The notes under the pieces were generated by a model. The model searched no databases. It was not told the DNA's origin and saw only the letters and a list, made by a program, of their open reading frames with translations. A stretch of DNA of 64,000 nt from Geodermatophilus sabuli (GTDB taxonomy: Bacteria; Actinomycetota; Actinomycetes; Mycobacteriales; Geodermatophilaceae). Shown piece after piece: positions 42,192 through 51,665 of this stretch. The DNA lies in contig NZ_OBDO01000006.1 in the NCBI RefSeq assembly GCF_900215145.1, positions 62,001 through 126,000 of the forward strand, written 5' to 3'. Position numbers and translations under genes: made by a program. The stretch's first letter is position 1; every line of letters starts with the position of its first letter.

Positions 42192-43507
42192 CGGACCTCC
42201 TCCCGCATCCGGCGCAGCCACTCGTCGTAGTAGCTGCGCATGTGCAGCTCGTCGGTGACGGCCGTGACGATCACGCCGTCGACGAGGGACTGCCACTCGG
42301 TGACATCGAGACCGCGGTTCATGAGGATCCACTCCGCCTCGGGCGCGGCGAGGCCGCGCTGGGCCTCCTCGAAGTTGGCCTGGTCGTCCGGCTCGCCGAA
42401 CGCCGGGAAGTCCTCCTGAGTGCGCATCCGCAGGATGCTCACCTCGTCGGGGACGCCGCCGATCCTCGTCGCGTGCCAAGTCAGCTGGGTGCGGTCGACG
42501 GCCAGCGGCTCGATGACCTGGATCTGGTTCCCGATGATCAGCAGGTTCGGGAAGATGCTGAGGTTGATCTGCGCGCCGATGGCCAGGTCGAGCAGCCGGT
42601 CGGCGTCGTCGCCGTGCTCCGCGCGGATGCTCTCCTCGAAGAACTCGCGCCCCGGTTGCGGCCGCTGATTGCGCCAGAAGCTGCCCGGCTCGTCGCCGTG
42701 GGCTGGGCGCTGGTCGATCACGCTGTGCCCGTTGCCGAGGGAGTACGACACCATCGGGCCGTCGTCCGGGGTGCGGCCGAAGTACGACATGTCCTTCGAC
42801 TCACCCATCCGCGAGGCCATCTCCAGCAGGGAGCGGTGCGAGAAGGACGGGTGGTATCCGTCGCCGGCGTTGTCGTAGGCCAGTTTCCAGTTGCCGCGGA
42901 AGCCCATCCGGTAGGCGGCGGAGCCGAGAAGCACCTCGCCCTCGGGAGCCCTGTCGAGCCAGTGGTCCAGCCAGGGCCGGGCGTGGCCGAGCCACTCTTC
43001 GACCGACGGGGCGTCGGCGTTCATCGTCCCGAAGACGAAGCCGCGGTAGCTCTCGACCCGGGTCACTCGGGTCAGTCCGAACTCGGCTCTGTCCATCTCG
43101 CCGTAGCCCTGGGGCCAGGGGACGCCGACGAGCTCGCCGTTGTTCTTGAACGTCCAGCCGTGGTACGGGCACTGGAAGCTCTTCGCCGTGCCGGACTCCT
43201 CACGGCAGACCGTTGCCGCGCGGTGCGCGCAACGGTTGAAGATCGCGTGCAGTCCGCCGTGCCGGTCCCGGGTGACCAGTACCGGGCGCAGGCCCATCCG
43301 CACCGAGACGAAGGCGTTCGGTTGGGGTAGCTGGGACTCGTGGGCGAGGTAGACCCACGACTCGCCACCGAAGACCTTCACCATCTCCTCGGCAAAGACC
43401 TGTGTCTCGGTGTATAGCGTCCGGTGCACCCGATCCGGGCGGACCAGATCGGTCCATCGGTCGATGCGTGCGGCCATTGCTGCCGGCCGTTGTTCCTGGA
43501 TCGTCAT
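42188..43507 (-). CDS. Rieske oxygenase alpha subunit (aniline-dioxygenase-like)
   Basis: A 439-aa catalytic subunit. The Rieske cluster ligands are in NRCAHRAA and CPYHGW at about residues 105-135; the mononuclear iron motif is YDNAGDGYHPSFSH near residues 205-218. It would add O2 to the substrate, with electrons from the ferredoxin pair downstream. With the beta, amidotransferase and synthetase genes it reproduces the aniline dioxygenase gene set, so an aromatic or other amine is the likely substrate class. It is the first gene of the minus-strand operon. Confidence 0.92.
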   Translation of the reverse strand: MTIQEQRPAAMAARIDRWTDLVRPDRVHRTLYTETQVFAEEMVKVFGGESWVYLAHESQLPQPNAFVSVRMGLRPVLVTRDRHGGLHAIFNRCAHRAATVCREESGTAKSFQCPYHGWTFKNNGELVGVPWPQGYGEMDRAEFGLTRVTRVESYRGFVFGTMNADAPSVEEWLGHARPWLDHWLDRAPEGEVLLGSAAYRMGFRGNWKLAYDNAGDGYHPSFSHRSLLEMASRMGESKDMSYFGRTPDDGPMVSYSLGNGHSVIDQRPAHGDEPGSFWRNQRPQPGREFFEESIRAEHGDDADRLLDLAIGAQINLSIFPNLLIIGNQIQVIEPLAVDRTQLTWHATRIGGVPDEVSILRMRTQEDFPAFGEPDDQANFEEAQRGLAAPEAEWILMNRGLDVTEWQSLVDGVIVTAVTDELHMRSYYDEWLRRMREEVR

Positions 43508-43660
43508 GTCGCCCCTCGCACTGATCGCTTCGTCGATCTGCGGCAGCAGGCCCGCCCGGTGGCGGTCGCCTCCACTGCCCTTCAGGTGGCGGAACGCTAT
43601 TCACGGCGCGCTGAGTCACACCACGGGCGACGTCGACGATTCCCTTCTCGGGAATTCCGG

Positions 43661-43684
43661 CAGGTCGGAACCCGGCCCGACCTG
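43661..43684 (-). terminator. Hairpin between IclR and oxygenase genes
   Basis: CAGGTCGG (43661-43668) and CCGACCTG (43677-43684) make a perfect 8-bp stem with an 8-base loop, 12 bases past the IclR stop codon. It could end the IclR transcript and shield the oxygenase promoter. There is no T-run. Confidence 0.45.
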
Positions 43685-43695
43685 GCGTGGGGGAG

Positions 43696-44460
43696 TCAGG
43701 CCGTGCGTGCGCCCAGCGCTTCCTCGGTCTGCTCCACGGCGTAGCGCAGGGCCTCGACGTAGTCCGGGACCCGCCCGCGCTCGAAGCGCGAGCTCGGGAT
43801 CGCGAGCGAGATCGCGAAGATCGGGCGCCCGAGCGAGTCCTTCGAGCAGACCGCGACGCCGTCCACGCCCTGGGCCGACTCCTCGATGCTGATCGCGTAT
43901 CCGCGGGTGCGTACGGCCTGCAGGTGCCGCTTGAGCGAGGCCAGGTTGGTGATGTGCGAGGCGCGGGCCGGTGGCAGACCGCCAGCGAACACCTTCTCGA
44001 GCTGCTTGCCGTTGAGCTCCGACAGCAGGGCCTTGCCGGCTGCGGATGCGTACGCAGGCACACGGTCCCACCGGTCGGAGGGCACATGGGCCGGCGCGGT
44101 GCCCTCGACACCGTCGACCCAGCGCAGCAGCGGGCCCTGCCGGACCCAGACGTGGACGGTCTCGCCCACCGTCTTGCTCAGCCGGTCGATCACCGGGTGC
44201 ACCAGCGTGCGGAACTCGTCGACGTCCATGCCGCGCACCCGCTCGGGGCGCAGCTCGGGACCCAGCCGGTACTGCCGGTCGCGGTCCTGGATCGCGAAGC
44301 CGTCGAAGCAGAGCGCCGTGAGCAGCCGGTGCGCCGTCGAGGGCGCCACGCCAAGCAGCTCGGCCGCGTCTTTGACCCCGAGGACCCGGCCGTCGCGCAG
44401 CTCCCTGAGGAGGACGAGCCCGCGGTGGAGGGACTCGATCGGCGGTGTGGAATTCGCCAC
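43696..44460 (-). CDS. IclR family transcriptional regulator
   Basis: A 254-aa regulator. The winged helix (IESLHRGLVLLRELRDGRVL, then VAPSTAHRLLTALCFDGFA) precedes an effector-binding GAF-like domain (YASAAGKALLSEL, GYAISIEESAQGVDGVAV). IclR proteins commonly control degradation genes. It sits between the oxygenase operon and the divergent hydrolase/transport operon and is the best candidate to control both. GTG 44460 is chosen since it gives the usual family length; the frame extends to 44571 without conserved features. Confidence 0.88.
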   Translation of the reverse strand: MANSTPPIESLHRGLVLLRELRDGRVLGVKDAAELLGVAPSTAHRLLTALCFDGFAIQDRDRQYRLGPELRPERVRGMDVDEFRTLVHPVIDRLSKTVGETVHVWVRQGPLLRWVDGVEGTAPAHVPSDRWDRVPAYASAAGKALLSELNGKQLEKVFAGGLPPARASHITNLASLKRHLQAVRTRGYAISIEESAQGVDGVAVCSKDSLGRPIFAISLAIPSSRFERGRVPDYVEALRYAVEQTEEALGARTA

Positions 44461-44637
44461 AACGAAAAACTTAGCGCCGATCGTTCTCCGCGCAGACGAG
44501 CCGGCCCTACGGTCGGGGCACTCCGAGGACGCCGGCCCCCGATCGAGCGATTCTTCTCGATCCGGACCCACCGAGCCTCACGCGATCCAGGTGCGACGGA
44601 GCCGTCGTACACCCCTGCCCTCATCGGAGGTCCTCCC

Positions 44638-45822
44638 ATGTCGCAGTCCATCGACGAGCGGGATCGGCGTTGGGCCGCTCTCGACAAGGCGATGGCCGAG
44701 CACGACCTGGACGCCCTCGTCTTCGCGGCCAACGACTACCGCGGGCACAAGGGATCGTTGCGCTACGTCGCCGACTACAACCTGTGCCACAAGTACGGCA
44801 ACGCGGTCCTGTTGCGCGCCCGCGAGCCTGTGCTGGTGCTGTCCGGAAGCCTGGTGAGCGCCCGCAAGCCGGCGTCGGGCTGGGTCAGTGACTACCGCTT
44901 CCCGCAGACGACGGGCGCGGGCCTGGTCGAGGCGCTCAAGGAGGCCAACCGGCTCGAGAGGGTCGGCGTCATCGGGCTGGGCCAGGTGCTCAAGGTCAAC
45001 GAGTACCTCGCGCTCACCGAGGCGTTCCCGGGCTGCGCGTTCGTCGACTTCACCAAGGGATTCGAACGGGTCCGCGCGGTCAAGAGCGCCTACGAGCTGG
45101 CGGGCGCCGAGGAGTCGGCGTACATCCTCGACCAGTGCTTCCACCGGCTGCTCGAAATCGCGCACGCCGGGATCACCGAGCGCGAGATCGCCGCGGAGAT
45201 GCACCGGGTGGGCCACCTGCTCGGCGGCGAGGACCCGATCTTCCTCTCCATGCACACCGACGAGCAGAACGAGCACTCCCGCTCCACCTTCGACAGCCCG
45301 CGCGACCGGGTGCTCGGCACGCACGACGTGCACACCTTCTCGTTCGAGATGATCGGGCCTCGCGGCTACTGGACCGAGCTGGCCCGGATGGTCACCTTCG
45401 CCCCGGCCGACGAGGTGACCACCCGGATGGCCCGTGCGGTCACCGACGGCATCGGGAACGGCGCCCGGGCGATGACCCCAGGCGCGGTGCCCAGCGACAT
45501 CCAGCGCACCGTGCTCGACGGCGTCGAGCAGCACGGCGCCACCACGTCGTACTGGTCGGGGCACTCGCTCGGGCTCGATGTCATCGAGGACCCGATGATC
45601 GGGCTCGACGTCGTCGAGGAGCCCGACCAGTCGACCGACAACACCATCGAGGCGGGCATGGCCCTGACACTCCACCCGATGGTCCAGGACACCGAGGGTC
45701 GCAGCAGCGGCTACATGTCCGACACCTTCATCGTGGGGCCGGGCGGGAGCCGGAAGCTGTCCGAGCACCCCACCGGCCTTCACCGAATCTCCCGAGGAGG
45801 GGTCTCCGTCCATGGTCACTGA
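44638..45822 (+). CDS. Creatinase/aminopeptidase P-like M24 hydrolase
   Basis: A 394-aa pita-bread protein. The N-terminal domain has NDYRGHKGSLRYVADYN; the C-terminal catalytic domain has GHSLGLDVIEDP. Metal ligands of true M24 aminopeptidases are not kept: the second Asp position reads WTELAR, and the two Glu positions read MALTLHP and GYMSDTF. This is closer to creatinase, which works without metal, than to a peptidase. It probably splits a C-N bond of a small amide or guanidino compound. GGAGG lies seven bases before ATG 44638. Its end overlaps the next gene by 11 bases. Confidence 0.8.
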   Translation: MSQSIDERDRRWAALDKAMAEHDLDALVFAANDYRGHKGSLRYVADYNLCHKYGNAVLLRAREPVLVLSGSLVSARKPASGWVSDYRFPQTTGAGLVEALKEANRLERVGVIGLGQVLKVNEYLALTEAFPGCAFVDFTKGFERVRAVKSAYELAGAEESAYILDQCFHRLLEIAHAGITEREIAAEMHRVGHLLGGEDPIFLSMHTDEQNEHSRSTFDSPRDRVLGTHDVHTFSFEMIGPRGYWTELARMVTFAPADEVTTRMARAVTDGIGNGARAMTPGAVPSDIQRTVLDGVEQHGATTSYWSGHSLGLDVIEDPMIGLDVVEEPDQSTDNTIEAGMALTLHPMVQDTEGRSSGYMSDTFIVGPGGSRKLSEHPTGLHRISRGGVSVHGH

Positions 45823-47590
45823 CCAGAGCACCGCGCCGGCCGCGACGGCCGCCGACATCGACCCGATCACGGCCTCCGTGCTGCAGCGCCGGGTCGACTC
45901 CATCAGCAAGGAGATGGCGACGATGCTGATGCGCTCGTCGCGCTCGCCGATCTTCAACGAGATCGGCGACCTCGTGACGGTCATCTTCGACCGAAACGGC
46001 AACACCCTTGCACAGGCCGAGTTCGCCGCGATCATCGCCTTCGGGGCACACCCGTCGCTCGAGTACATCATCGAGTACTTCGGGGATGACATCCACGAGG
46101 GCGACGTCATCATCCACAACGACGTGTACCACGGCGGCAACCAGAACGCCGACACCGGCATCTTCCTGCCGATCTTCACCGAAGGGCGGCTCATCGGCTG
46201 GGCCGCCGCGAAGGGACACCTCGCCGACATCGGCGGCATGACCGCGGGCGGCTACAACCCCAACGCCCGCGACATCTGGCAGGAGGCGTTGCGCATCCCG
46301 CCGCTCAAGCTCGCCGAGAGGGGCGTACCGCGCAAGGACGTCTGGGACCTGCTCGCCGCGAACATCCGGTTCGGCTTCGTCATGGAGGACATCCGGGCCA
46401 TGGTCGGCTGCTGCACCGTTGGCGCTCGCCGCGTGGTCGAGGTGGTCGAGCGGTACGGGCTCGAGAGTTACGAGTCGCACTGGGAGTACATCCTCGACAG
46501 CTCGCGGCGCCAGGTGGAGGCCGAGGTCGGCCGCTGGCCCGACGGCCGGTACCACGGCGAGAGCTTCATGACCTCCGACGGCGTCGACCCCACGAAGAAG
46601 TACAAGATCGCCGTCGACATCGAGATCACCGGCAGCGACATCGTGTTCGACTTCTCCGGCTCTGATGACCAGTCGCCCGGGATCTGCAACATGCCCCCGG
46701 CCGCGGCCAAGGGCGCCGTCCGCATCGCCTTTCTCATGCTGATGGCGAGCGGCGGCATCCGGATCCCCACCAACCAGGGGCTGTTCGCGCCGATCGCGAC
46801 GCGCTTCCGCAAGGGCTCGATCGTCGACCCGGAGTTCCCGGCTGCGACGATCTACGGCAACCAGCTCTGTGACGAGGTCGTCGAGGCGATCATGCTGGCC
46901 CTCGCCGACGCGCTGCCCGATCGGGTCTGCGCCGGCTGGAACAAGTACATGTGCACCGCCACCAACGGTATCGACCCGCGCACCGGTGAGCCCTTCGCGG
47001 CGTTCACCGTCTTCCAGCGCACCGGCCCGGGCGGCGTCCAGGGCCAGGACGGGTGGGACGCGCTCGGCTTCACCGGCACCGCCGGCCAGATGCGCTACCC
47101 GGACCCGGAGATGCTCGAGATCACCACGCCGCACTTCCTGGAGTACAACGAGTACCTTCCGGACTCCGCGGGCTCGGGCGAGTTCCGCGGCGGCTACGGC
47201 ACCCGCTCCGCCTGGCGCACGTACGGCGAGGGGCAGATCGGGGTGACCCTGGCCGACAACATGGCCCACGAGGGCGCCTATCCCGCCCGCGGCTTGTTCG
47301 GCGGCCACGACTCCGGCCTCAACGAGCTGCGCGTGGAGTACCCCGACGGAAGCAGCCAGGAGTGGGGCTCCAAGGAGATCATCGACCAGCCGGTCGGCAC
47401 CCGCGTCATCTCCTCCGCCGGTGGCGGTGCCGGGTACGGCGACCCGCGTCGCCGTCCCGCCGACAAGGTGCTGGCGGAGGTCCGCGACGGCCTCCTCTCG
47501 CCCGAGAAGGCCCGCGCCGACTATGGCGTCGTCCTCAACGCCGACGGCACGGCCGTCGACGAAGCCCACACCGCGGCGCTGCGCGCCTGA
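45812..47590 (+). CDS. Hydantoinase B/oxoprolinase family subunit
   Basis: A 592-aa member of the HyuB family (N-methylhydantoinase B, acetone carboxylase alpha-like, oxoprolinase C-terminal half). Characteristic blocks are NEIGDLVTVIF, DVIIHNDVYHGGNQN, GHLADIGGMTAGGYNP and the end segment GGGAGYGDP. It forms a complex with the HyuA-type subunit encoded next, and such complexes open cyclic amides or carboxylate ketones with ATP. The start ATG 45812 has GAGGAGGGG upstream within the M24 gene. Confidence 0.9.
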   Translation: MVTDQSTAPAATAADIDPITASVLQRRVDSISKEMATMLMRSSRSPIFNEIGDLVTVIFDRNGNTLAQAEFAAIIAFGAHPSLEYIIEYFGDDIHEGDVIIHNDVYHGGNQNADTGIFLPIFTEGRLIGWAAAKGHLADIGGMTAGGYNPNARDIWQEALRIPPLKLAERGVPRKDVWDLLAANIRFGFVMEDIRAMVGCCTVGARRVVEVVERYGLESYESHWEYILDSSRRQVEAEVGRWPDGRYHGESFMTSDGVDPTKKYKIAVDIEITGSDIVFDFSGSDDQSPGICNMPPAAAKGAVRIAFLMLMASGGIRIPTNQGLFAPIATRFRKGSIVDPEFPAATIYGNQLCDEVVEAIMLALADALPDRVCAGWNKYMCTATNGIDPRTGEPFAAFTVFQRTGPGGVQGQDGWDALGFTGTAGQMRYPDPEMLEITTPHFLEYNEYLPDSAGSGEFRGGYGTRSAWRTYGEGQIGVTLADNMAHEGAYPARGLFGGHDSGLNELRVEYPDGSSQEWGSKEIIDQPVGTRVISSAGGGAGYGDPRRRPADKVLAEVRDGLLSPEKARADYGVVLNADGTAVDEAHTAALRA

Positions 47591-47611
47591 CCCGCTCCAG
47601 AAGGAGCCACC

Positions 47612-49708
47612 ATGAGCATCCGCATCGGAATCGACGTCGGCGGCACGTTCACCGACTTCCTGGTGATCTACCCGGACGGCAGCCGCCGCATCCACAAGAC
47701 CAGCTCGGTCCCGTCCGACCCGCCGCAGGCGGTCCTCAACGGCCTGCGCGAGCTGGCCGAGCTCGAGCGCACCCCGATCGAGGAGTTCGTCGACCGGATC
47801 GGCCTGATCGTGCACGGCACGACGGTCACCACCAACGCGCTGCTGACCCGGCGGGGCCCGAAGACCGCCATGCTGGTCACCGAGGGCTTCCGCGACGTGC
47901 TGCCGATGCGGCACGGCACCCGCGAGGACGGCTACGACAACCACCTCGCGATGCCGGAGCCGCTGGCACCGCGTCACCTCCGGCTGCCCATCCGGGGCCG
48001 GATGGACTACAAGGGCAGCGAGGTGACCCCGCTCGACGAGGACGGCGTCCGCGCCGCAGCGAAGGTCCTGCGCGAGGAGGGCGTCCAGGCCCTCGCCATC
48101 TCCTTCATGCACTCGCACGCCAACGGCGCTCACGAGCGCCGTGCCGCGGAGATCCTGGGCGAGGCGCTGCCCGACGTCTACCTCACCGAGTCCGCCGAGC
48201 TGCTCGGGCAGGCGCGGTACTACGAGCGGTCGAGCGCTGCGGTGCTCAACTCCTACGCGGGGCCGATCATCTCGTCGTATCTCGCGACCCTCACCGGCAT
48301 CCTGGAGGAAGTGCGCTTCGGCGGCCTGCTGCTGATGATGCAATCCAACGGTGGCGTCGCGACCCCGGCCGAGCTGGCGCGCCGGGCCGCGCTCTCGCTG
48401 CTCTCCGGACCCGCATCGGGGCCGACAGCCGGACTGCTGGTCACCGCCGAGCACGGCTGGGACTCGTGCCTGACCGTCGACATGGGCGGGACCAGTTTCG
48501 ACGCCGCCGCCGTCAAGGGCGGCAAACCGCTCGTGATGACGGACGGCAGCATCGACCGCTGGTCGCTGGCGCTGCCGTCGGTCGACATCCACACCATCGG
48601 CGCGGGTGGCGGCTCGATCGCATCGGTCGACGAGGGGGGCCTGCTCAGCGTCGGCCCGCAGAGCGCGGGCGCCGTACCGGGCCCCGCCTGCTACGGCCGC
48701 GGCGGCGAGCGGGCGACGACGACCGACGCCGACGTCGTGCTCGGCTACCTCGACCCCGACAGCTTCCTCAACGGCCAGATGTCGCTGGACAAGCAGGCCG
48801 CCGAGGGCGCGATCCGTCGCCACGTCGCCGAGCCGCTCGGGATCAGTGTCGTGGAGGCGGCGGCCGGCATCTACGAGATGGTCAACGTCTCCATGGCCTC
48901 GGGCGTCCGTGACATCACGGTACGGCGCGGCCTCGACCCGCGGGACTTCCCGATCGTCGTCGCCGGGGGTGCCGGTCCAGTCCACGCCGCCGCGATCGCC
49001 GGTGAGCTGGACATCCCCGTCCTCATCACGCCGCGCGACTCGTCGATCTTCTGTGCCGCAGGCATGCTCGTGTGCGACTTCAAGCACGACTACGTGCAGA
49101 GCGCCAACGACCGCCTCGACACGCTCGACCTGACCGGACTGCTCCGGACCTGGAAGACGATGGCCGAGGAGGGCCGCGCGACACTGCACGGCGAGGGCGT
49201 CGGCGACGACGCGATCGCCTTCGAGCCCTCGCTCGACCTGCGCTACAAGGGGCAGTGGTACGAGCTCAACATCCCGCTCGACGAGGCGATGCTGATTGCA
49301 CCCGACGCGGCGGCGATCGCTGCGGCCTTCCACGCCGAGCACGAGCTGCTCTTCGGGTACCACAGCGACGAGATGCCGATCGACGTCCTCAACGTCCGCC
49401 TGTCGGCGGTCGGCCGGACCTCCGACGAGCGCATGGACCTCAGCTCCGAGGTCCCCGTCGACAAGCCCGAGCGCCCCGCCCGGCGCGCGATCTGGTCGCC
49501 GGCGCAGAAGGCGATGGTCGAGGTCGACGTCCACCAGGGCACGGCGATGGGGCCGAACGCCCGGGTCAGCGGTCCCGCCGTGATCGAGCTCGGCACGACG
49601 ACGATCGTCGTGCTCGACCAGTACGACTGCGTCGTCGACCGCAGCGGCTCCTTCGTGATGTACCTGCGCGATCGCGCGGCGGAGATCGAGGCCCGGCTCA
49701 ACCTCTGA
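47612..49708 (+). CDS. Hydantoinase A/oxoprolinase family subunit
   Basis: A 698-aa HyuA-type protein with an actin-like ATPase fold. IGIDVGGTFTDFLVIYPDGS is at the N terminus, HGTTVTTNALLTRRGPKTA near residue 70, the second phosphate loop DMGGTSFDAA near 290 and GGAGPVHA near 450. With HyuB it should form an ATP-dependent amidohydrolase or carboxylase. Context with an NCS1 permease and a creatinase-like enzyme favours cyclic amide (hydantoin-like) cleavage over acetone carboxylation, but this is inference. AGGAG precedes the ATG by six bases. Confidence 0.9.
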   Translation: MSIRIGIDVGGTFTDFLVIYPDGSRRIHKTSSVPSDPPQAVLNGLRELAELERTPIEEFVDRIGLIVHGTTVTTNALLTRRGPKTAMLVTEGFRDVLPMRHGTREDGYDNHLAMPEPLAPRHLRLPIRGRMDYKGSEVTPLDEDGVRAAAKVLREEGVQALAISFMHSHANGAHERRAAEILGEALPDVYLTESAELLGQARYYERSSAAVLNSYAGPIISSYLATLTGILEEVRFGGLLLMMQSNGGVATPAELARRAALSLLSGPASGPTAGLLVTAEHGWDSCLTVDMGGTSFDAAAVKGGKPLVMTDGSIDRWSLALPSVDIHTIGAGGGSIASVDEGGLLSVGPQSAGAVPGPACYGRGGERATTTDADVVLGYLDPDSFLNGQMSLDKQAAEGAIRRHVAEPLGISVVEAAAGIYEMVNVSMASGVRDITVRRGLDPRDFPIVVAGGAGPVHAAAIAGELDIPVLITPRDSSIFCAAGMLVCDFKHDYVQSANDRLDTLDLTGLLRTWKTMAEEGRATLHGEGVGDDAIAFEPSLDLRYKGQWYELNIPLDEAMLIAPDAAAIAAAFHAEHELLFGYHSDEMPIDVLNVRLSAVGRTSDERMDLSSEVPVDKPERPARRAIWSPAQKAMVEVDVHQGTAMGPNARVSGPAVIELGTTTIVVLDQYDCVVDRSGSFVMYLRDRAAEIEARLNL

Positions 49709-49809
49709 CCCGGAGCCTGGTCCCACTCCCGGGCTTCCGCACCCGCCCGGCGCATCCGCGCCGGGGCGGCCTTCACCGCCCCCGCCTACCGCCCCTCAGG
49801 AGTTCCGTC

Positions 49810-51300
49810 ATGCCCGAGAACGCCACCCGACGGCCCGACCTGCGGGCCGTCATCGAGGACAACGCACTGCAGTCCGTCCCGCTCGACCAGCGCAGGAGCG
49901 GCTGGTCGCTGTTCGCCAACACCGCAGGTGTCGGCTCCACGCTCGTCGTCCTCGGGGTCGGGGCCGCGGTGACCTTCACCGCCGGCACCAAGTGGGGCTT
50001 GGTGGTCGCGGTGATCGCGGCTGCCTTCGGATCCATGATCGGCTGGGCAGTCGGACGTGTCTGCCAGGCCACCGGGACGTCGTCGACGGTCACCGCCCGT
50101 TTCCACGGCCTCGGCACCCGCGGCTCGGCGCTTGCCTCGCTGGTGTTCGCCTTCATGATCCTCGGTTTCCTGGCCCTGGAGAACGCGCTGCTCTACCACG
50201 GCACGATCTTCATGTTCGGCTGGGAACCATCGACCGCCAACAAGATCGGGATCTACGGTGTGCTGACCGTCGTCTGGATCGTGCTGACCACCTTCGGTCT
50301 CGGCCTGGTGCAGAAGGTCTCGTTGCTGCTCACCGTCGTGTGCGGCTTGCTCTTCGTCGTCGTCACCGTGGTCGCGCTCGACAAGTCCGCGGTCTCACTC
50401 GCCGACGTGTGGGCCTACACCCCGCCGCAGGTGGGCTTCACCGAGATCACCGCCGCCCTGTCGATCATCGCAGGCATCGCCGGCGCGCTGGCACTCGTAG
50501 GCGCCGACTTCAGCCGCTACGCCCGCACCTCGGGCGACGTGAAGATCCTCGCCGTCGGCGGCGCCATCGTGGTCAACATCGTCGTCGTCGCGATCGGCAC
50601 GATCGTCTTCCAGGCGGGGAACCTCGTGGTCGCCGAGCACCTGGCAGACCCGACCAACGCCGCCCAGGCCGCGAGCCAGGCGGGTGCCACGATCCCGGAG
50701 AAGATCGCCTTCATGTCGTCGGCCAACCCCGGCGCGTACTTCATCGTCCTGTCCGGCTTCCTTGGCTTCCTCGTGATGTACGCCGCCCAGGCCAAGGCGC
50801 AGAGCCTCAACACCTACTCGGGGTCGCTCGCGCTGAGCAACCTCTTCGACGCCGTCTTCCGGCGCAGCCCGGGCCGCCTGGTCATGGTCGTGCTCGGCAA
50901 TGTGATCGCGCTGCTCGCCATCTGGGGCGACATCCTCGACCGGATCAACTCCTTCCTCGGTCTGCTGGGCATCCTCACGACCGCGCTGTGCGCGCTGATG
51001 ATCGTCGACTTCTTCGTGCTGCGGCGCGGCGCGGCGCGGCCGGCCGAGCGGGTCGAGCAGTTCAACTGGGCCGGCATCGTGGCCATGCTCGGCTCGTCGG
51101 CGCTGGCCTCCTGGCTGCAGGACTCTGGCCGTACCAACCTCGGCTTCCTGGTCGCGCTCGTCCTCTGCCCCCTGCTGTACGTCGCCCTGCGCTCCTCCCT
51201 ACTGCCGGAAGGTCGCGGGACGAGCACAGTCGCGGCCACCGCGGCGCTGGAGCTCGCCGAGAAGCCGACACTCCGGCCGCACCATGACCTGGCGCGCTGA
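49810..51300 (+). CDS. NCS1 family permease (nucleobase/hydantoin/allantoin type)
   Basis: A 496-aa transporter with about 12 membrane helices. The start MPENATRRPDLRAVIEDNAL and helix 1 region (WSLFANTAGVGSTLVVLGVG) and DFSRYARTSGD are typical of the NCS1 family, which imports purines, pyrimidines, hydantoins, allantoin and thiamine precursors with cations. Located 100 bp after hyuA, it is likely the uptake system of the pathway. CAGGAG lies about ten bases before ATG 49810. A strong hairpin overlaps its stop. Confidence 0.88.
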   Translation: MPENATRRPDLRAVIEDNALQSVPLDQRRSGWSLFANTAGVGSTLVVLGVGAAVTFTAGTKWGLVVAVIAAAFGSMIGWAVGRVCQATGTSSTVTARFHGLGTRGSALASLVFAFMILGFLALENALLYHGTIFMFGWEPSTANKIGIYGVLTVVWIVLTTFGLGLVQKVSLLLTVVCGLLFVVVTVVALDKSAVSLADVWAYTPPQVGFTEITAALSIIAGIAGALALVGADFSRYARTSGDVKILAVGGAIVVNIVVVAIGTIVFQAGNLVVAEHLADPTNAAQAASQAGATIPEKIAFMSSANPGAYFIVLSGFLGFLVMYAAQAKAQSLNTYSGSLALSNLFDAVFRRSPGRLVMVVLGNVIALLAIWGDILDRINSFLGLLGILTTALCALMIVDFFVLRRGAARPAERVEQFNWAGIVAMLGSSALASWLQDSGRTNLGFLVALVLCPLLYVALRSSLLPEGRGTSTVAATAALELAEKPTLRPHHDLAR

Positions 51301-51320
51301 CCCTCGGGTCAGCGCGCCAG
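51289..51320 (+). terminator. Bidirectional terminator after the permease gene
   Basis: CTGGCGCGCTGACCC and its exact complement GGGTCAGCGCGCCAG lie back to back, giving a 15-bp perfect inverted repeat with a 2-base centre (about 4 unpaired in practice). It spans the permease stop and ends the hydantoinase operon. Confidence 0.7.
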
Positions 51321-51398
51321 CTTCTGTGAAGAAGGCTCGTGGAAACGTTCGCGGTAGGCCTGCGCGAACCGGCCCAGGTGGAAAAGCCCCAGCGCGCT
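51309..51398 (-). pseudogene. AraC-type regulator, C-terminal remnant
   Basis: About 29 codons ending at TCA 51309-51311 read LGLFHLGRFAQAYRERFHEP, the second HTH end of an AraC-family regulator. Upstream sequence loses the frame and the family pattern. It is the leftover of a deleted gene. Confidence 0.6.
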
Positions 51399-51665
51399 GC
51401 CAGGCCGACCCACTGCGGGACGACGCCAGCATCGTGGTCCTGGAGTGGCTCACCGGCACCTCCCGGCACCCCCCGGGACTTCCCGGGACCTCAGCATCTG
51501 ACGCGGCTGCCGCCGCGGCCCTGCGGCCGGTGACCGCCGGTCTGCCACGGTGAGGCGCGCCACGGCTGTGCTCGCCGCGTCGCCCGCGTGTCCGGCGATG
51601 AGCCGGGTACAACCCGAGCCGTTCTACCGTGGGGTGACGTCGCGCCCGACACGGCGGCGGTCACG

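Noticed and set aside
43687..44637. N-terminal extension of the M24 hydrolase frame
   Set aside because: It runs antisense through the IclR gene; a good ribosome site lies just before ATG 44638, and family length fits that start.
45728..49726. A 1332-codon open frame on the minus strand
   Set aside because: It is antisense to the hydantoinase genes, rich in His, Arg and Gly-type codons forced by GC-rich third positions, and shows no domain.
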